Of a stretch of DNA of 64,000 nucleotides, positions 14,722 to 27,206 are shown piece by piece (the stretch's first letter is position 1; the number at the start of each line of letters is the position of its first letter). The notes beneath the pieces were generated by a model, which worked only from the letters and a program-made list of their open reading frames with translations, made no database searches and was not told the DNA's origin. Source of the DNA: Entophlyctis helioformis. Taxonomy: Eukaryota > Chytridiomycota > Chytridiomycetes > Chytridiales > Chytriomycetaceae. The stretch is from positions 124,001-188,000 of the forward strand of contig JAHLKH010000003.1 in the NCBI GenBank assembly GCA_025526915.1, given 5' to 3'. The translations under genes were made by a program, and so were the position numbers.

Positions 14722-15150
14722 TCATCGGTGGGGCTCGTATGCCGGCATGGGAGGTTTCACATCAGAGCGGGTCTGGGCCTGGGCCAAGGAGACTTCAAAG
14801 GCCTCCTTGCGTTCACCACGCTCGGCCATGCTGCTGTCTGCGACGGACACTGCTGTCGAATGCTTGGCTGCCCGCAGGGAGCACAGCAGGTACAATGCAA
14901 AGACCAAGACCACGGCGACTGCGAGTCCAATCTCCTATTGGTGTGTGAGCAAGTGAGTGTATGTGAGTGTGAGTGTGTGTGAGTGAGTGTATACAAGGTG
15001 AGCCATACGGAACTTGGGCAGCTTAAATCAGGGCGGCAGTGTCCTTACCATGGCCAGGTACCTGTCGACGGTGAAGCCAGTCGAGGGCAGCACATCCAGC
15101 GTCGACGACGGGAGCGGGGCGGATGTTGTGGTGGTTGGCGTTGCAGACAT
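14722..15150 (-). CDS. Small single-pass membrane protein, unknown
   Basis: Two exons: 15150-15049 (34 codons, Thr/Ser/Pro-rich, ending DRYLAM, donor GTAAGG) and 14934-14722. The second begins EIGLAVAVVLVFALYLLCSL, a clear transmembrane helix, followed by a short charged tail ending PPMPAYEPHR. Total is 104 residues. The predicted layout is a short Thr/Ser-rich outside part, one helix and a cytosolic tail. The frame extends upstream of the chosen ATG to another ATG at 15357, so a longer N-terminus is possible. It resembles in layout the two larger single-pass proteins just downstream. No family recognised. Confidence 0.6.
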
Positions 15151-15666
15151 GGCCGATATGAACAGGGAAATGTACAGGAGCGGGGATGTCTGGGAGATGC
15201 GGAAGGAGCACTTGGGGTTATAAGTAGTCAATGCGGATGGCACCGCTGTGGCGCGCCTTGGATCGACATGAACACATGTCGGACAAGCCACCGAATCAAT
15301 GTCCGATGCCCTGAAACGCCACTCGGCCGCCCTGCCAAGCAGCAGCCGTCCCTCCATGCGGATAAAGAGTCACAGTTCATACAGGGCCTCGGGCAGTTTC
15401 GGCTGTTTCAACGAGAGGAGGTGGCGAAACCAAGAACGTGGATCCAGACTGTGCAGACATTCGAAGATGACGTTAAGAGATGCAGCGGTTCGTGCACGAG
15501 AATAAAGAGAGAGAGAGAGAGAGAGAGCTGGGAGTGCTCAGACTGCGACAGATGGCTTGATTCATTGGGGACGACACCGCAGATCTAGATCGTGTGATCT
15601 TGCAACAGTTCACGGGGTATGACTGTGGGACTGTGGGGGGTATGAGATGCGTGGTTGGTCGCCGCG
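15151..15666. other. Intergenic region with AG microsatellite
   Basis: About 515 bp between two minus-strand genes. It should hold the promoter of the 14722-15150 gene and the 3' end of the next one. An (AG)n run lies at 15506-15528. No convincing coding frame seen. Confidence 0.7.
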
Positions 15667-16927
15667 TCAATCGGATACGTATCCAGGCAGTGAAGCGTGC
15701 ACAGCGACAATGATGGGTGCACGGTGCAGTGGCACTGCAAACGCAGGGGCAGTGGCAGTGGCAGGAGCGGGCAGCGTGCTCTGGCTGACGGCCACGCTGT
15801 TTCCGGCCACTGCCAGCATTATCCCGTCATGTGAACCGGATGCATTGCCTGTGCTGGCGCCGTCTGTCGTTGGTGCAGGGACCTTGCGCTCGCCGAGCCA
15901 CGTGCTGCTACTGCTGCTGCTGCTTGCTATACTCAGACCAGTACTGCCCAGACTGGCTCTGCTGCTGCTTCGTCCGTCCTGGTTGTATCTGCTGCCATTG
16001 AGAAACGTGCGGCCTGACGCTTGTCTTTCCGCATGGATGGGTACAGAGCTGCTGAAGCTGTCGTGATCGCCGTCATCGTCATCACTGCTGCTGTCACTGC
16101 CCTTTTCAACGTCTGTTGCTGTGTATGGCGGCGGCGGCGGAACAAGAAAGTTGTGCGATGGCTCGACCGAATTGCACTGCTGGACAGCGCGCGCACGCAG
16201 CTCAGCCATCTGCGCGCTGGCGGCGGGGGTCGGCGGGCGCCAGTTCAGCTCCGAGTCGAGCCTGTTCCTTGCCCGTCGCTCGAGGATGATGATGCCGAGA
16301 AAGAACAGCACAAACAGCACACCAACAGGCTGTGGGGATGGCAGACGGTCAGCTCTGGCGAGGGGCATCACAAAAAGCTCCGCTGCTCACCAGTCCAATG
16401 CTGATGATGCCAAAAGTGCCAGCGTCATCTTGCGGGCCATTCATCGAGCGACGCATTGACGAGGCCGTTGGATGTGGGGCGAAGCTGGTCGTGCTGGGCG
16501 AGACAGGACCGTCCTCGGATGGCACCGAGGTTGCTGTTGCTGGAGAGTCTGTTGCAAACGACATGGGTGCTGTTGCTGTTGCTTGATCTGCACCTGGCTG
16601 CCAGGAGTTGGTCAGGTCAGCCGATCTGTTTGGGATGAAGGGCAAGTCGCTAGCATCGCCGCCCGTTCAAGCACGCACACATGCAGGGATGCACACATGC
16701 ACACAACACATGCACAAATGCGGCACATGCTGTGATCCCTCGAGCATCTGGCAGCGATGCTTATGGACTCCCGTTGATCCTCACAGATCCAAGCCTTGGA
16801 CGGCTTGCCAGGCAGTGCGACTCACAATGCTCTTGAAGCTGCTGGCGCCAGCAGGTCCACCGCCAACTTTGCCCACCACGCACAGGCAGACGAGCAGCAC
16901 CACGACCACCAAGACCACCGCGACCAT
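15667..16927 (-). CDS. Single-pass membrane protein with Ser/Thr-rich ectodomain and PPPPY tail
   Basis: Three exons in phase: 16927-16826, 16597-16391, 16329-15667 (323 residues). I start at the ATG at 16927 because it gives a strong signal peptide (MVAVVLVVVVLLVCLCVVGK); an in-frame upstream start would add about 65 residues. A Ser/Thr/Pro-rich stretch follows, then a transmembrane helix built across the second intron (FGIISIGL + PVGVLFVLFFLGIIIL) and a stop-transfer ERRARNR. The cytosolic tail carries PPPPPY (a PPxY motif), an acidic DDDDGD patch and a long Ser-run. PPxY motifs bind WW domains such as those of Rsp5/Nedd4 ligases; that role here is inference. No orthologue recognised. Confidence 0.65.
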
Positions 16928-17206
16928 GCGCAGCAATGTCTGCTTGGTGAGCCTGCTGCCAGCGTATGGGAACTGAGCGGCGCCGTGTGTCAGCATCTCC
17001 AGCTCACTCTCCATGACCAGCCTGCCATCCAGCGGGGCACTGCCGCTTTGCATGGCCCGGAATGCCATCGCAAGGTGAAGTTTCCCAATCAGGCCAAGAT
17101 TGACCATCGTCCGGCAGTCGACCATCATTCATCGTGCGGCAGTCGACCATCGTGCACCAACCCAAACAGCCAACACACATACGCTCGCATCTACATAGCC
17201 CTTGAT
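16928..17206. promoter_or_regulatory. Divergent intergenic region between two single-pass membrane protein genes
   Basis: 279 bp separate the divergent start codons if the short N-terminus is right for the minus gene. It includes a short imperfect duplication (ATCGTCCGGCAGTCGACCATC-like units, 17107-17155). No clear TATA box. Confidence 0.45.
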
Positions 17207-18446
17207 ATGTCGAGCCCGACCCCCTCTCGGCCAACGCCACCCCAAGGACCAGCCTCTGACGAAGGCTTCGTGCTCAAAGGTCCCTTTATCATCGTTGCTG
17301 TGAGTGGTCCTCCTCCACCACATCGTCTCGGCACAAAGCTGTCTGGCTGTTTGCTTTGCAGGCAGTCGCAGTCAGGCTTGCAGCCCCTGGTCAGGCAGTC
17401 GCAGGCTTGCCGTCACAGGCTTGCCGTCCATGTTCACCTTGAACCACCTCTCTCGCCATTGTGGCTGCTTGGGCTGACAACAGATCTTCCGCAATGGGCT
17501 TCGTGGTGCACAGCAAATCGTGGTGATTTTCATGATCCTGGTGGCCACCATTACGTTCTACATCTACTACCTGCGTGCGATCGAGAGGCACCAGCTACGC
17601 AGGAGCGCTGCAGCAAGCGAGTTCCAAGCAGCGCTGCGACAACGGGTGGTCAATGCGCGCAACGTCAACAACGATCCCGATCCGAGCACGCTTCCATCGC
17701 CGCCGCCTCCGTACGTGCACAAACACCAGGCTGCGGACAGCAATGACGACGCAGAGCTGAATGCTGTGCATGAGCAATACGAGCTTCAAAGCCGCGTGCT
17801 TAACCAAGCCGGGCAGACAGCTAGTGGCAGATCCAGACCCTATGGGCCTGCTGCTGGATCGTCTACCGTCGTCAATGTGACTGGAGCAGACGCAGATGTA
17901 CAAGCTATACTGCGGTCGGCGACGCCGACTCCCACATCCAGCAACACTGCACACATGCTTGCGCCACCAGACTACGCAGAAGTGTATGGCGATGCAGCGA
18001 GTGCCGGCGCTGGCACTGGATCGGGTGCACGCGGCGATGCGGCAAGGTGGAGCGGCATGACGTTCACGTCTTCGTCGGCCGCCTCCAATCCAAGACCGTC
18101 GAGCATTACTGTTGAGCTCGTGGCTCCTGCTGCACTGGTGCCGCGATCTGTGCTTCAGCGGGAGCGGGAGCAGGCCGAGGCAGCATCTGCGATTGCCTCG
18201 TCTGCAGTTGGATCGGCAGCTGGATCTGCACTCGAATCAGGTTCGGGCTCCGTGGTCAGCACCACTGCTGCAACAGCATCGTCGCTGGCGCCATCTGCAT
18301 CAGCAACGCTTGCAACCACAGCAACGCGTGCTTCGACAGCAGCGCCACCGACAGACTCGCAGCGCCGCGCGCAGTTCCTCATGCGCGGATCGGTGCAGCC
18401 CGCGGCGCCAGGGTCTGGATTCAGCGGGTCGAATGGCGCTGCATAG
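17207..18446 (+). CDS. Single-pass membrane protein with two PPxY motifs, unknown
   Basis: Exon 1 is 17207-17299 (31 codons, ends GPFIIVA, donor GTGAGT). Exon 2 is 17484-18446. The helix IVVIFMILVATITFYIYYL is followed by a basic stop-transfer (RAIERHQLRR). The cytosolic part of about 290 residues contains PPPPY and APPDY, two PPxY-type motifs, then a low-complexity Ala/Ser/Thr tail. There is no signal peptide, so it may be signal-anchored. Together with the genes at 14722 and 15667 it forms a cluster of three small single-pass proteins. The shared plan suggests related function or old duplication, but the sequences are not obviously alignable outside the helix and PPxY motifs. Confidence 0.65.
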
Positions 18447-18896
18447 TCGCTGTATTGTAGTTGTATTGGAGCCGCATAGTCGCTGCATTGTTGCTGCACT
18501 GTCGCTGCAGAGTCGCTGCACTGGCGCAGGCAGCGACCTGAAACAGCATTTTTGTGAATGAACGGGCCATGGCCAGCCTCGCAGCCAGTTGGCCAGCGTC
18601 TAAACACAGCAGCTCGCAGCTGCAACCTCGAAGACCCCGACCAGCTCTGCGACTAGCATCCAGCCAGACAGCTAGCCAGACAGCCAGACAGCCAGACAGA
18701 CAGCCAGCCAGCCAGCCAGACAGCCCCCCTTCAACTGCCCCCCACTACAGCCACTCTGCACAAATTCACTGCAGCCGAAAAACGCCACCCCGTGCACAGC
18801 ACGACAATCGACGCCAATTTCCGCCGGCCGTGACCGCACAACATCAAACCACACCAGCAAGGCGTCCAGCACACCGAGCAGCCAACTGCCGACAAC
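18447..18896. other. Intergenic region with short tandem repeats
   Basis: Upstream of the Kch1-type gene. Bases 18450-18530 hold diverged copies of a GTCGCTGCA-type unit, and 18655-18725 a (CCAGA)n/(GACAGCCA)n microsatellite. No coding frame convinces me. Confidence 0.6.
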
Positions 18897-20990
18897 ATGA
18901 CCTGCTGCGGCCCAGCCAAGTGGAAGCGTGAGGAGATACCCGACCACAAGTTCGACTATGTGGACGTGGACGACTTTGTCGAGAACACAATGTCCCGCCG
19001 GTTCTCGTACTTTATGGTGTTTGTGTACACCCTCAAGTCCATCCTGGTGTACATGGCCGACTTGGGTGTGCTTGCCCTGCTGCTCGCCTCGGGGGCCTTC
19101 CTGTCGCTGGTGGACACCTCGTCGACGCCAACGACGGACACGCTCGGGGCGCCCGGCACCTCCCCCGAGCTGGTGTGCAACCGCAACAACTCGGCCAGTA
19201 ACCAGCCGTTCATCAAGTTCTTCAAGGAGAACACCAAGCTGACCGTCGGCCTCATTGCAGCCTCGATTGCGCTGTCGTTTGTTCTGCTGGCCCTCGACTG
19301 GCGCAAGGCGCTCGCCGTCATTCGCTCCAGAGACATCTCGTATGCCTTCACATCGCTCGTGGCGTACCGCTACTACGTCATTCGATCGTACCCGCACTTC
19401 TGCTTCTTCTCGCAGATCCAAAACTCTCGCAAGACGACCGACCTGGTGGCCTTTTACGTCTTCTTCCGCTTCAAGGGTGAGTGTCTGCGATGAGTGGCGT
19501 GGCGTGGTGTTGTGTGGTGTGCCCTGCAAAGGCGCAGCAGGTGCCTCTGCAGTGCTCTACTGGCATGCTGGGGCAGCGTAACTCAATGCGACGGCCTGGT
19601 TGGCTGGTTGGCTGACGTTGACGTTGACGCTGACGCTGCTGGAATGGACCCGTCTGCACAGGCTGGACCCGTCTGATCCTTGCTGAAATGCCGCGCCAGT
19701 TCCTCAACGCCATCAACATCTATATTGCACTCGAGTCGTGCTCGCCCACCAAGACAAACGAGTTTATCGTGTTCCGGTACTTTACCGCCTATGGCAAGGC
19801 CATGACTCAAAAGAACGTCGAGACGACCACAAAGGCTGCCCTGGTTCTTTCAACCGTGACCGTGACCATCTGGCTGTTCAGTTTCCTCTCGCTGCTCTTT
19901 GCCTTTTTCCTGTACATCCCGCTGCTCTTCACCATCCGTGGCAACCTCAAAGAGTACTGTGTGCACAAGGTCGACAAGCGGTATGTCTGGCCGAGATGCG
20001 CCACATGGCAAGCGTGCGTTACTAACCACCCAACGATACGCATTGCACAGCATTGGCGAGCTGCTGCGTCGCAAGTCGCGCAAGCGCATCCAGGAGGCTC
20101 GCAAGGCAGAGATGAAGGAGATTGAGGCCAACCGCCGTCGCCAAGCAGCCAATGGTGGCGGAAGTGGTGGCGATGCCGAGAGCATCAAGACCGCGCCGCC
20201 AGTGGGACTGTCCCAACGCCCGACGCTGCCCGACATTGATGTGGATCTGGAGAACGACTACCGCGGCGCTCCACCTTCGACGCACACTCAGCACACGTAC
20301 AACCAGCACAGCCAGTTCAACCAGCCGCGGACTGGATATGCGCCGTCTGCGCGCTCGTACGCACCGTCGCTGGCCAGTGGGTACGCGCAGCCCATGCCGG
20401 TCACAGCAGGAGCGCCGCCAGGAACAGCGTATGGCAGCGCGTACGTGCCGTATCCAGCATCGCCGACGGCGTACTCGCGCGGCCCAGCACACGGCCCTCC
20501 TGGCTCCGAGTACAGCTATCAGCCCATGGCACCTATGCCGCCGATGGGCCAGATGCCTGGCGCGCCTGGGTCGCTGTACGGCGGCCCACGGCCCGTGATT
20601 GCCGGCCCGATGCAGCCGCCGTACGCGGTGCAGAGCGATTATACGGGATCCGAGTATGGCGACATGGTCAGCGAGTACAGCTATGGTGTGCCAGATGCTC
20701 CGGCCGGACCCTACCACCCATCGCCCAACGCACCGCAACAACAGCAGATGCCTCAGCCGCCGCCGTCGAACGGATACGGCCATTCCCCGTACCCTCCCCA
20801 GTTTGCCGAGCCGCGTGGCTACGGCGGGCCATTTGCCGGCAGCAGCAGCGCAACGCGAGCACCGTCTCTTGCCGGCGCTGGTCCGCAAGGCGGATCACCG
20901 GCAGATGTGTATGCGGTGCGGCCCAACAACCCACGCAGCGATGGAGGCGAAAGCCAGCCAAAACAGCAGCAGCAAGGCCGCCAGCACTAA
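18897..20990 (+). CDS. KCH1: Kch1/Prm6-family membrane protein (fungal potassium influx)
   Basis: Three exons, 18897-19476, 19662-19980 and 20051-20990, give 612 residues. Family landmarks: FDYVDVDDFVE near the N-terminus, LKSILVYMADLG, SRDISYAFTSLVAYRYYV, RSYPHFCFFSQI, FKGWTRLILAEMPRQFLNAI (assembled over intron 1) and RGNLKEYCVHKVDKRIGELL (over intron 2). These match yeast Kch1 and Prm6/Kch2, which support low-affinity K+ uptake linked to calcium signalling and mating. Several hydrophobic segments precede a basic stretch (RRKSRKRIQEARKAEMKEIE) and a long Pro/Tyr/Gln-rich cytosolic tail, much longer than in yeast. The intron 1 acceptor at 19660-19661 is fixed by the match to the yeast WxRL motif. 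Confidence 0.88.
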
Positions 20991-22168
20991 ACAGACCGTT
21001 TCGAAAGTCATGTATCTCTTTCTCTCTCCCAAGACACCTGTATCGAATGAACCTCTCTCTTCTTTTGAGCTGCGCCATGCTCTTCTATGTGGAAGACATG
21101 CGGCACATGCCATTGAGAACGCTTGCCTGCAGGAGCGTCCACAAGCAGCAAATGCGCCACATCCATCCACACTGCGGGCATCAGAGCGGATGTCTTGCCA
21201 GCATTGATCGCTTCTGCATCGGCACTGTCTGCCCATCTGCTGAGCCGTCCACTCGCTGCATCTCGAGAAGTGGCGATGGAAGGGCTGGCTTACAGCCTCC
21301 AGAGCTGCCCCACTCTAGCTGCTCGGCCAGCGCTGCGGTGCTTTGAAGCGATGGCAATATTCGCTCAGATTGTTCCATTCAAGGTCTCCGATTTGCAAAT
21401 CTTCATCCGCCGACTTTCTGCCCTTGTGCACCGACTTGTGCTGGTCAGTGGTTCCGGCCTGTCGAGCAGTGTGGTGCAGCGACAGCAAGCACGCTAAAGC
21501 TGCTCCACATGCTAACATCGAATGGCCTGCCAGACAGACAGACAGGCAACCAGACAGCCAGCCAACCAGGCAACCAGCAGCCCGCCCGCCAGCCAGCCAC
21601 ACTCGATTACCAGCAGCCTGTCGTCTGATCCTGCAGGACCAGCCGAGCCAAGCAACCAGCACAGGCGCCGAGCCGCCTCAAGGTGATTGCGATTTGAGGG
21701 CACATGGCCGAGTGGCCACGTTGCACGGAGGGCCTGACCTGCACGACCATGGCTTTCATGCACAGCAGCAGCCCGCAGCCCGCAGCCCGCAGACCGCAGA
21801 CCGCAGACTGTAGACTGCCCAGCGCAGACATCAGACACTCGCGCGGGATATCAAGGCCCAGCCCGACCAGCCAGCCCAGCCGACGAAACCGCCGCTCCGA
21901 CACCGCCGCCGGCCTCCACCGAGCGGCCAACCAGCGAACGAGGCTTGCAGCGCAGCAGCAAAATCTTCACGAGCGGTGCGTGTGTGTGCCAGCGTGTGTC
22001 GGCTGACTGGCTTGATGGCGCTCGGCTGACCCGCCCAACGGCCCGCCCAATGGCCCCAATGGCCCCAATGGCCCCGCCCCCATCTGATCTCCCCCTGCCC
22101 GCATAATCCATGTTCCCGCCCATCTTTGTGCCCTTGCTGCCTTCATTAGCACATCGGCACATCAGCAC
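20991..22168. other. 1.2-kb intergenic region, repeats only
   Basis: Between the Kch1-type gene and the GATA factor. It contains simple repeats: CAGA/CCAG runs at 21533-21590, (CCGCAG)n at 21770-21815 and a (TGGCCCCAA)n run at 22045-22080. Short open frames have no features of real proteins. It probably serves as the GATA gene's promoter and 5' leader. Confidence 0.6.
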
Positions 22169-24753
22169 ATGAGCACAGGCATTCGAGCCGCCATGCCGCA
22201 ACCCCTGCCGACGCACACCCCAACGGCAGCGACTCTGCATGAACGCAGCCAGCACGGCCGGCCGCCTTCCGACACCGCCCTGACGGGCACCCCCACCTGC
22301 AACCCCACCAGCAGCCCCGCCTGCACCCCCAGTGCCACAGCAACAGCATCAGCGACAACAACAGCCACCGACGCCATCTCAGTCATCTTTTCCATCTCAG
22401 CGGTCGGCACGAGCAGCAGAACGCTGGACAGCGCAAGCCACCCGGCCAGCCGTGTCACGTCAGCGGTGACATCAACACATACGCCTCCGCATGCTCCGCA
22501 TTCATGCCCGCTGATTGGCGCGACCCGGCCGTTATCACTTTCATCTGCCTCTGCCAAACGCCTGAAAGCCGGCCAGCCACGGCAAGCATCGTTCAAGCAA
22601 TATCCGGACAGCACAGGCCAGCACGACCAGCACAACCGGCACGACTCGCACGACCAGCACCATCAATTCGCCGCCATTTCAGACCACTCGGCCGCCATGG
22701 ATGTCAAGGACGTCTTGGCCGACTCGAGCTACAGTAACCCGCCAACCGAATCAGCTGCTGCTCCAGTCGCCCAGCACGGCCAGCAGCCGGCGCCGCATCC
22801 GTCCGCTCTCCGTCTGCAAAGCAGCCATGCCGGCAATGCCGGCAATGCCAGCATTGAGGGCTGTGGCAATGGAAGCATTTTAAGCAACGGCAGCGCCATT
22901 TGCACGCATGCGTCTGCATATGCGCCAGCGCCAGCGCTAGAGCTAAAGCCTGAGCCCGAGCCTGGGCCTGCATCTGCATCTGCATCTGTGTCTGCGTCTG
23001 CGTCCGCATCCCCAACACGCCATTATGCAGCCGAAACGGTTTCCGAAGCGCGCCTGGTCGGAACTCGCAGCGAGCCCCTTTGCAATCTGACGGCTGCACC
23101 GGTGGCTGTTTCTGCTGCTGCTGCCACTGATGCTGCTGCCACTGATGCTGCTGCCACTGATGCTGTTCGCGAGACGGCCATCACCGCAACCATTGCCACA
23201 CCAAATGCCACAACCATTGCCATTGCCGCCACTCCCTCCGACGCCTGTGCGCCTGCCGGCGTTGACACGGACAGAGACGGCAACATCAAGCAATGCGGCG
23301 CCTGCGGCACACGGTCAACGCCGCTCTGGCGACGAGGCCCCCAAGGCGTGATGGTCTGCAACGCATGCGGTACGTCGTTGCTGCTGCTGCTGCTGCTGCT
23401 GCATGTCGTGATGGCTCGAGCCTGCCCTTTGCCTCTGCCTGCCCTTGAACCCTTGCCTGCTCTCCCTCTGCCTGCTGTTGTCCTCACCCAACCACACTCT
23501 CGGCCACACCCCCCTCGTCCCCCTCGTCCCCCTCGCTGCCCATCGTCAGATCTCCTTTCGCCCGACTCCGCCTCCGCCGAGAACGGTGGAGCGACCCGCA
23601 TTTTTGGCCAACGGTTTGTGCGCATTGCCAAATCTTGCGTCACGTGGCCGGCCCCTATTCGCGTGGCGGCCAACGCGATCTGATCCCCGGCCATGCGGTG
23701 CCATGTGCCCTTGGCTCGTGGGCTGGGCTCTCGGTCGGCAATTTTTGCTGTTGTGCTGTGATGCTGTTGTGCTGTTGTGCTGTGCCGCTGTGCCGTTGGG
23801 CTGCTGTGCACATGCCATCACACGCCGTCGCTCGCCCATACACACCCGTGCACGTTTGTGCCGCACACCCAGCCCAGACACGTGGCTCGCCGCGTGTTGG
23901 CCGCGTGTCGCACGGCAGCAGGCACAATTCAAGGAGGTGCTCGCCTGGCATGAGCCCGCCCCGTCAGCCAGCCATCAGCCAGCCATCAGCGTGCCGGCCG
24001 GCCAGCCAACCATCGGGCAGACAGTCATCTCCTTTTGATCCCAGAGAACTGTGCTTGCCCACTCTCGCAAACTGACGCCAGGCTCTGCCGCTGCCTGCCA
24101 TCGCACCACCCCGACCGCTGCCATCCAGGCCTGTACCTTCGATCAAAGAACGAGGTCCGTCCCGCCTGGCTCAAGCTGCGCAAGACCCGCCAGTACGTCG
24201 CCAAGCCTGCCGCCGCGCCTGCAGCCACGCCTGCCACAACGCCTGTATCGGCCAAGTCCTCTCCAGCGCCAGACTCCTTCGACGGCAGCTTCCGACAGCC
24301 AAAGGAGCATATCCCAGCGCCATCCACAGACGATTGCACGATGCAGCGCAGCCACTACGCCTACAGCCAGCATCTGCAGCATCAGCAGCAGCAGCAGCCT
24401 CAACGGCAGCAGCACAATGCATACTCGCAGCCAAGCTGGCCCCATGTGCAGCAACAACAGCAGCATCTACAGCAACACAGCATCTACAGCAACATCAGCA
24501 ACAACAGCAGCAACAACAACCGCTGCCTTTCCCCCTGTCGAGCAGCTCGACCCGTGCTGATCACGCCAACGCCTTCGGCGCCTTCACGCCGCAAAATCAG
24601 ATGGAAACGTTTGTGCACCACAATCAGCAGCACGCCGGCCAGCACTCTCAGCCACAACGTCCCCTGGACCACCAACCTTATCCGTCACAGCAGCAGCAGT
24701 TCCAGCACAACCAGCAACTTGCACAGGGGCACATGTACCACCAGACGATGCCT

Positions 24754-24785
<32 letters not shown>

Positions 24786-26971
24786 AGCAGCAGCGCCAAG
24801 TGGATCGCCGTGCACCACCACCACCACCTCCTTTGTCGGAAGCTGCGCCATCCGACAGAGCTCGGCTCTTCCCAGATCAATTTCAACCCGCAGGAGCAAT
24901 CAGTGAACACGGCTCGTTTTATTCTTCCGGGCCTCAGGCAGCATCGTCGTCGCCCGGCTCGTGGCCAGTCTCGGCTCTCACTGCCGGCCTGCAGCAGCAG
25001 CGGCAGCAGCAGCAGCCGTTCCAGCAGGCCAAGCACAGCGGCAGACAAGCGTCGACGGCTGCCGGTGCACCACTGCCACCTGCACCGGCTGGCCAGCCAG
25101 CGGCAGCCGCAATGGCCGCACCTCCCCGCTTCCTGACACAGCCGGTCACCACCGCCACCCCGACGGTCATCACGCCTGCGTTCATGCGTCACAACCCGCA
25201 CACGCAGAAGCAGCCGCAGACAACCTTTGTGCCCGTTGCGTCGGGAAACGCACCGAGCCACACGCGCAGCCCGACGATTGCCCCCATCCCGGTCAACGAG
25301 CTGCTCAGACGCACGTCGCCCACGGTCTGTGCCAACTGTGGCACCTCTGCAACACCGCTGTGGCGGCGCGACGACCGCAACAGATCCATCTGCAACGCGT
25401 GCGGCCTCTACTACCGTCTGCACAACACCCACCGGCCGGTCACCGCGGGCGTGGGCACCCCGCGCATCCGTCGCCGCCGTCGCAACAACCACGGCATCGC
25501 CATGTCGACGTCGGCCGATGCGGCCATGACCACCGCCGATGTTCCTGGCCAGGCCTCCTCTGCTCCGTCGTCGTCGTCGCAGTTTGTCCAGGACTCGTTC
25601 CACGCGTCGTTCCACACGCCAGAGAGCAGCCCGTCGCGGCCTGTCTTGCAGACTGCTCGCACCACCCAATCTGCCAGCTGGGCCCTCCCGTCTGCATCGC
25701 TGCCAGACGCGTCGCACACAATGATGCGTCAGGCGTCTGCTGGTCACACGGCGGCAGGCGTCAGCCACCCCAACCCATCGCCGCCCCAGTCCGCCGCAAC
25801 AACGCCCGTGTCGCGAACGTCCGTGCACCACCCTGTGCAAACAGAGGGATTCCCACAGCTCGGCCAGCCCACATCACGGTCGCTTCTGTCGTCTGCGCTG
25901 GATCCAAGCTCGGCATTGTCGTCGTCGCTTCTGTCGCGCTCTGCCCCAGCTGCCCAGTGGGCAGTGCCCCAGAGCATGCAGTCGTCTCGGCCCGTGTCGA
26001 ATGCGCCAGCCTCGCCGCTGCTGCACACGCTGCCGGATCCCGCAAGCCTCCAGCGTCCATACAGCCACAAGCGCCAGGCGTCGTCGATGGACTTTACCGG
26101 CGCGCAGCTGCCGGCACTCAACACCAAGGACTCGCCGTCGCCGCCTTCCTCAACGTCCATGCGATTGCCGCCCATCACGGCCATGTTCGGCAATGCTCCG
26201 TTGTCGTCGTCGTCGTCGGCGTCGTCGTCGGCGTCTTCATCTGCCGGCGGTGCCTCTCGTCGTCCTGGCAGCATCGGCAGCCTGTCTCCTGTGCGCGACG
26301 GCCAACGCTTTGCATCGCCGCCTATCAAGCGCCTTGCCATGTCTCCGTCCATCAACACGTCGTCCCAGCCACCATTGCCGCTGCCCTTGTACAGCTCGCA
26401 GCAGCAGGGTCAGATGAAGCCGCCCAGCCGTCTGCGATCCCACCCTCTGATGGCTGTACACAACGCTTCTTCTGCGCATGGGCTGTCCATGTCGGCAGTG
26501 GCAACGCCATCCGATGTACCAGACAGAGCCTTGGACGGCAGATCGCGTTCCGCAAGCGCCACGTCCCAGCGTCGCCCGTCTCAGGACCTAGCTGCGCAAC
26601 GGCAGGCGTATGCTGGCGACATGGATGAATCGGTCAAGCTTGCGCCAATGGCTGTCACTCCGCCTGTCTCTGCCTTGACGTCTGCGTCGTGTCCAAGCCT
26701 CGCCATCACAGACATGGTGCTGGACAACGCACACTTGTATGACGACGTGTACATGCCCGTATCCACCTCTTCGACGGTGCATCAGCCATCCTCGGCGTCG
26801 TCGGCCATGTCCAAGTACTCCGTCATGTCGTCGCCACCCTCCCCGCCGCCTCGACTGCTGCCTTCTGCTGCGTCTGCCGCGGAAGACGATGCCGGTGCAC
26901 GCGACGCGAAATCCGACCGCTTCGAAACGGCCCTCATGGCCCTGGCGTCGCTGTCCTCGTCGCTGTCGTAG
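22169..26971 (+). CDS. Two-finger GATA transcription factor, SreA/Urbs1 (iron-siderophore) type
   Basis: Exon 1 is 22169-23369 and exon 2 is 24129-26971; the intron falls inside the first finger, giving 1,347 residues. Finger 1 is [14 protein letters not shown]...CNACG + [11 protein letters not shown]. Finger 2 is [14 protein letters not shown]...[16 protein letters not shown], followed by basic RIRRRRRNN. Both are C-x2-C-x17-C-x2-C. Two such fingers with LYL and LYYRLH signatures are typical of the fungal iron regulators SreA/Urbs1/Sre1, which repress siderophore and iron-uptake genes. However, the Cys-rich iron-sensing motif usual between the fingers is not evident. The rest is Gln/Ser/Pro-rich. 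A 17-bp duplication and an extra C bracket about 95 codons read in an altered frame. An area-type nitrogen GATA factor is less likely because it has one finger. Confidence 0.87.
24461..24494 (+). repeat. 17-bp perfect tandem duplication in the GATA factor ORF
   Basis: The unit CAGCATCTACAGCAACA occurs exactly twice (24461-24477, 24478-24494). Being 17 bp it shifts the reading frame by two. With a single copy the downstream frame reads a Gln/His-rich run continuous with the upstream one. Confidence 0.95.
24755..24793 (+). repeat. CAG repeat with one extra C that restores the GATA frame
   Basis: A run of CAG codons is interrupted by one additional C at 24784 (CAG-C-CAG). Together with the +2 from the 17-bp duplication this returns the ORF to its original frame. 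Confidence 0.85.
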
Positions 26972-27206
26972 CAGCTCGTGTCCGCCACCTCCCCTGCTCT
27001 ACACTAGTCCTCTTGTCGATCCCCTGCTACACTCTGTTTTCTCTATCTCTCTCTCTCCCTCCCCCTTTCCTTCCTCCTTTCTTTCTCCTTGTTCATGTCT
27101 TGTTCACCTGCTCAACGATCTGTCCAACTGGTACGCTTCATTCTTCCAATACACCACCCCCTCTTTTTGGCTTTCACGGTCATCTCCTCGAGAGTGCCAA
27201 AGCCCG

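Noticed and set aside
24961..26628. 555-codon alternative-frame ORF in the GATA factor
   Set aside because: Composition is Ala/Cys/Val-rich noise; the true frame holds finger 2.
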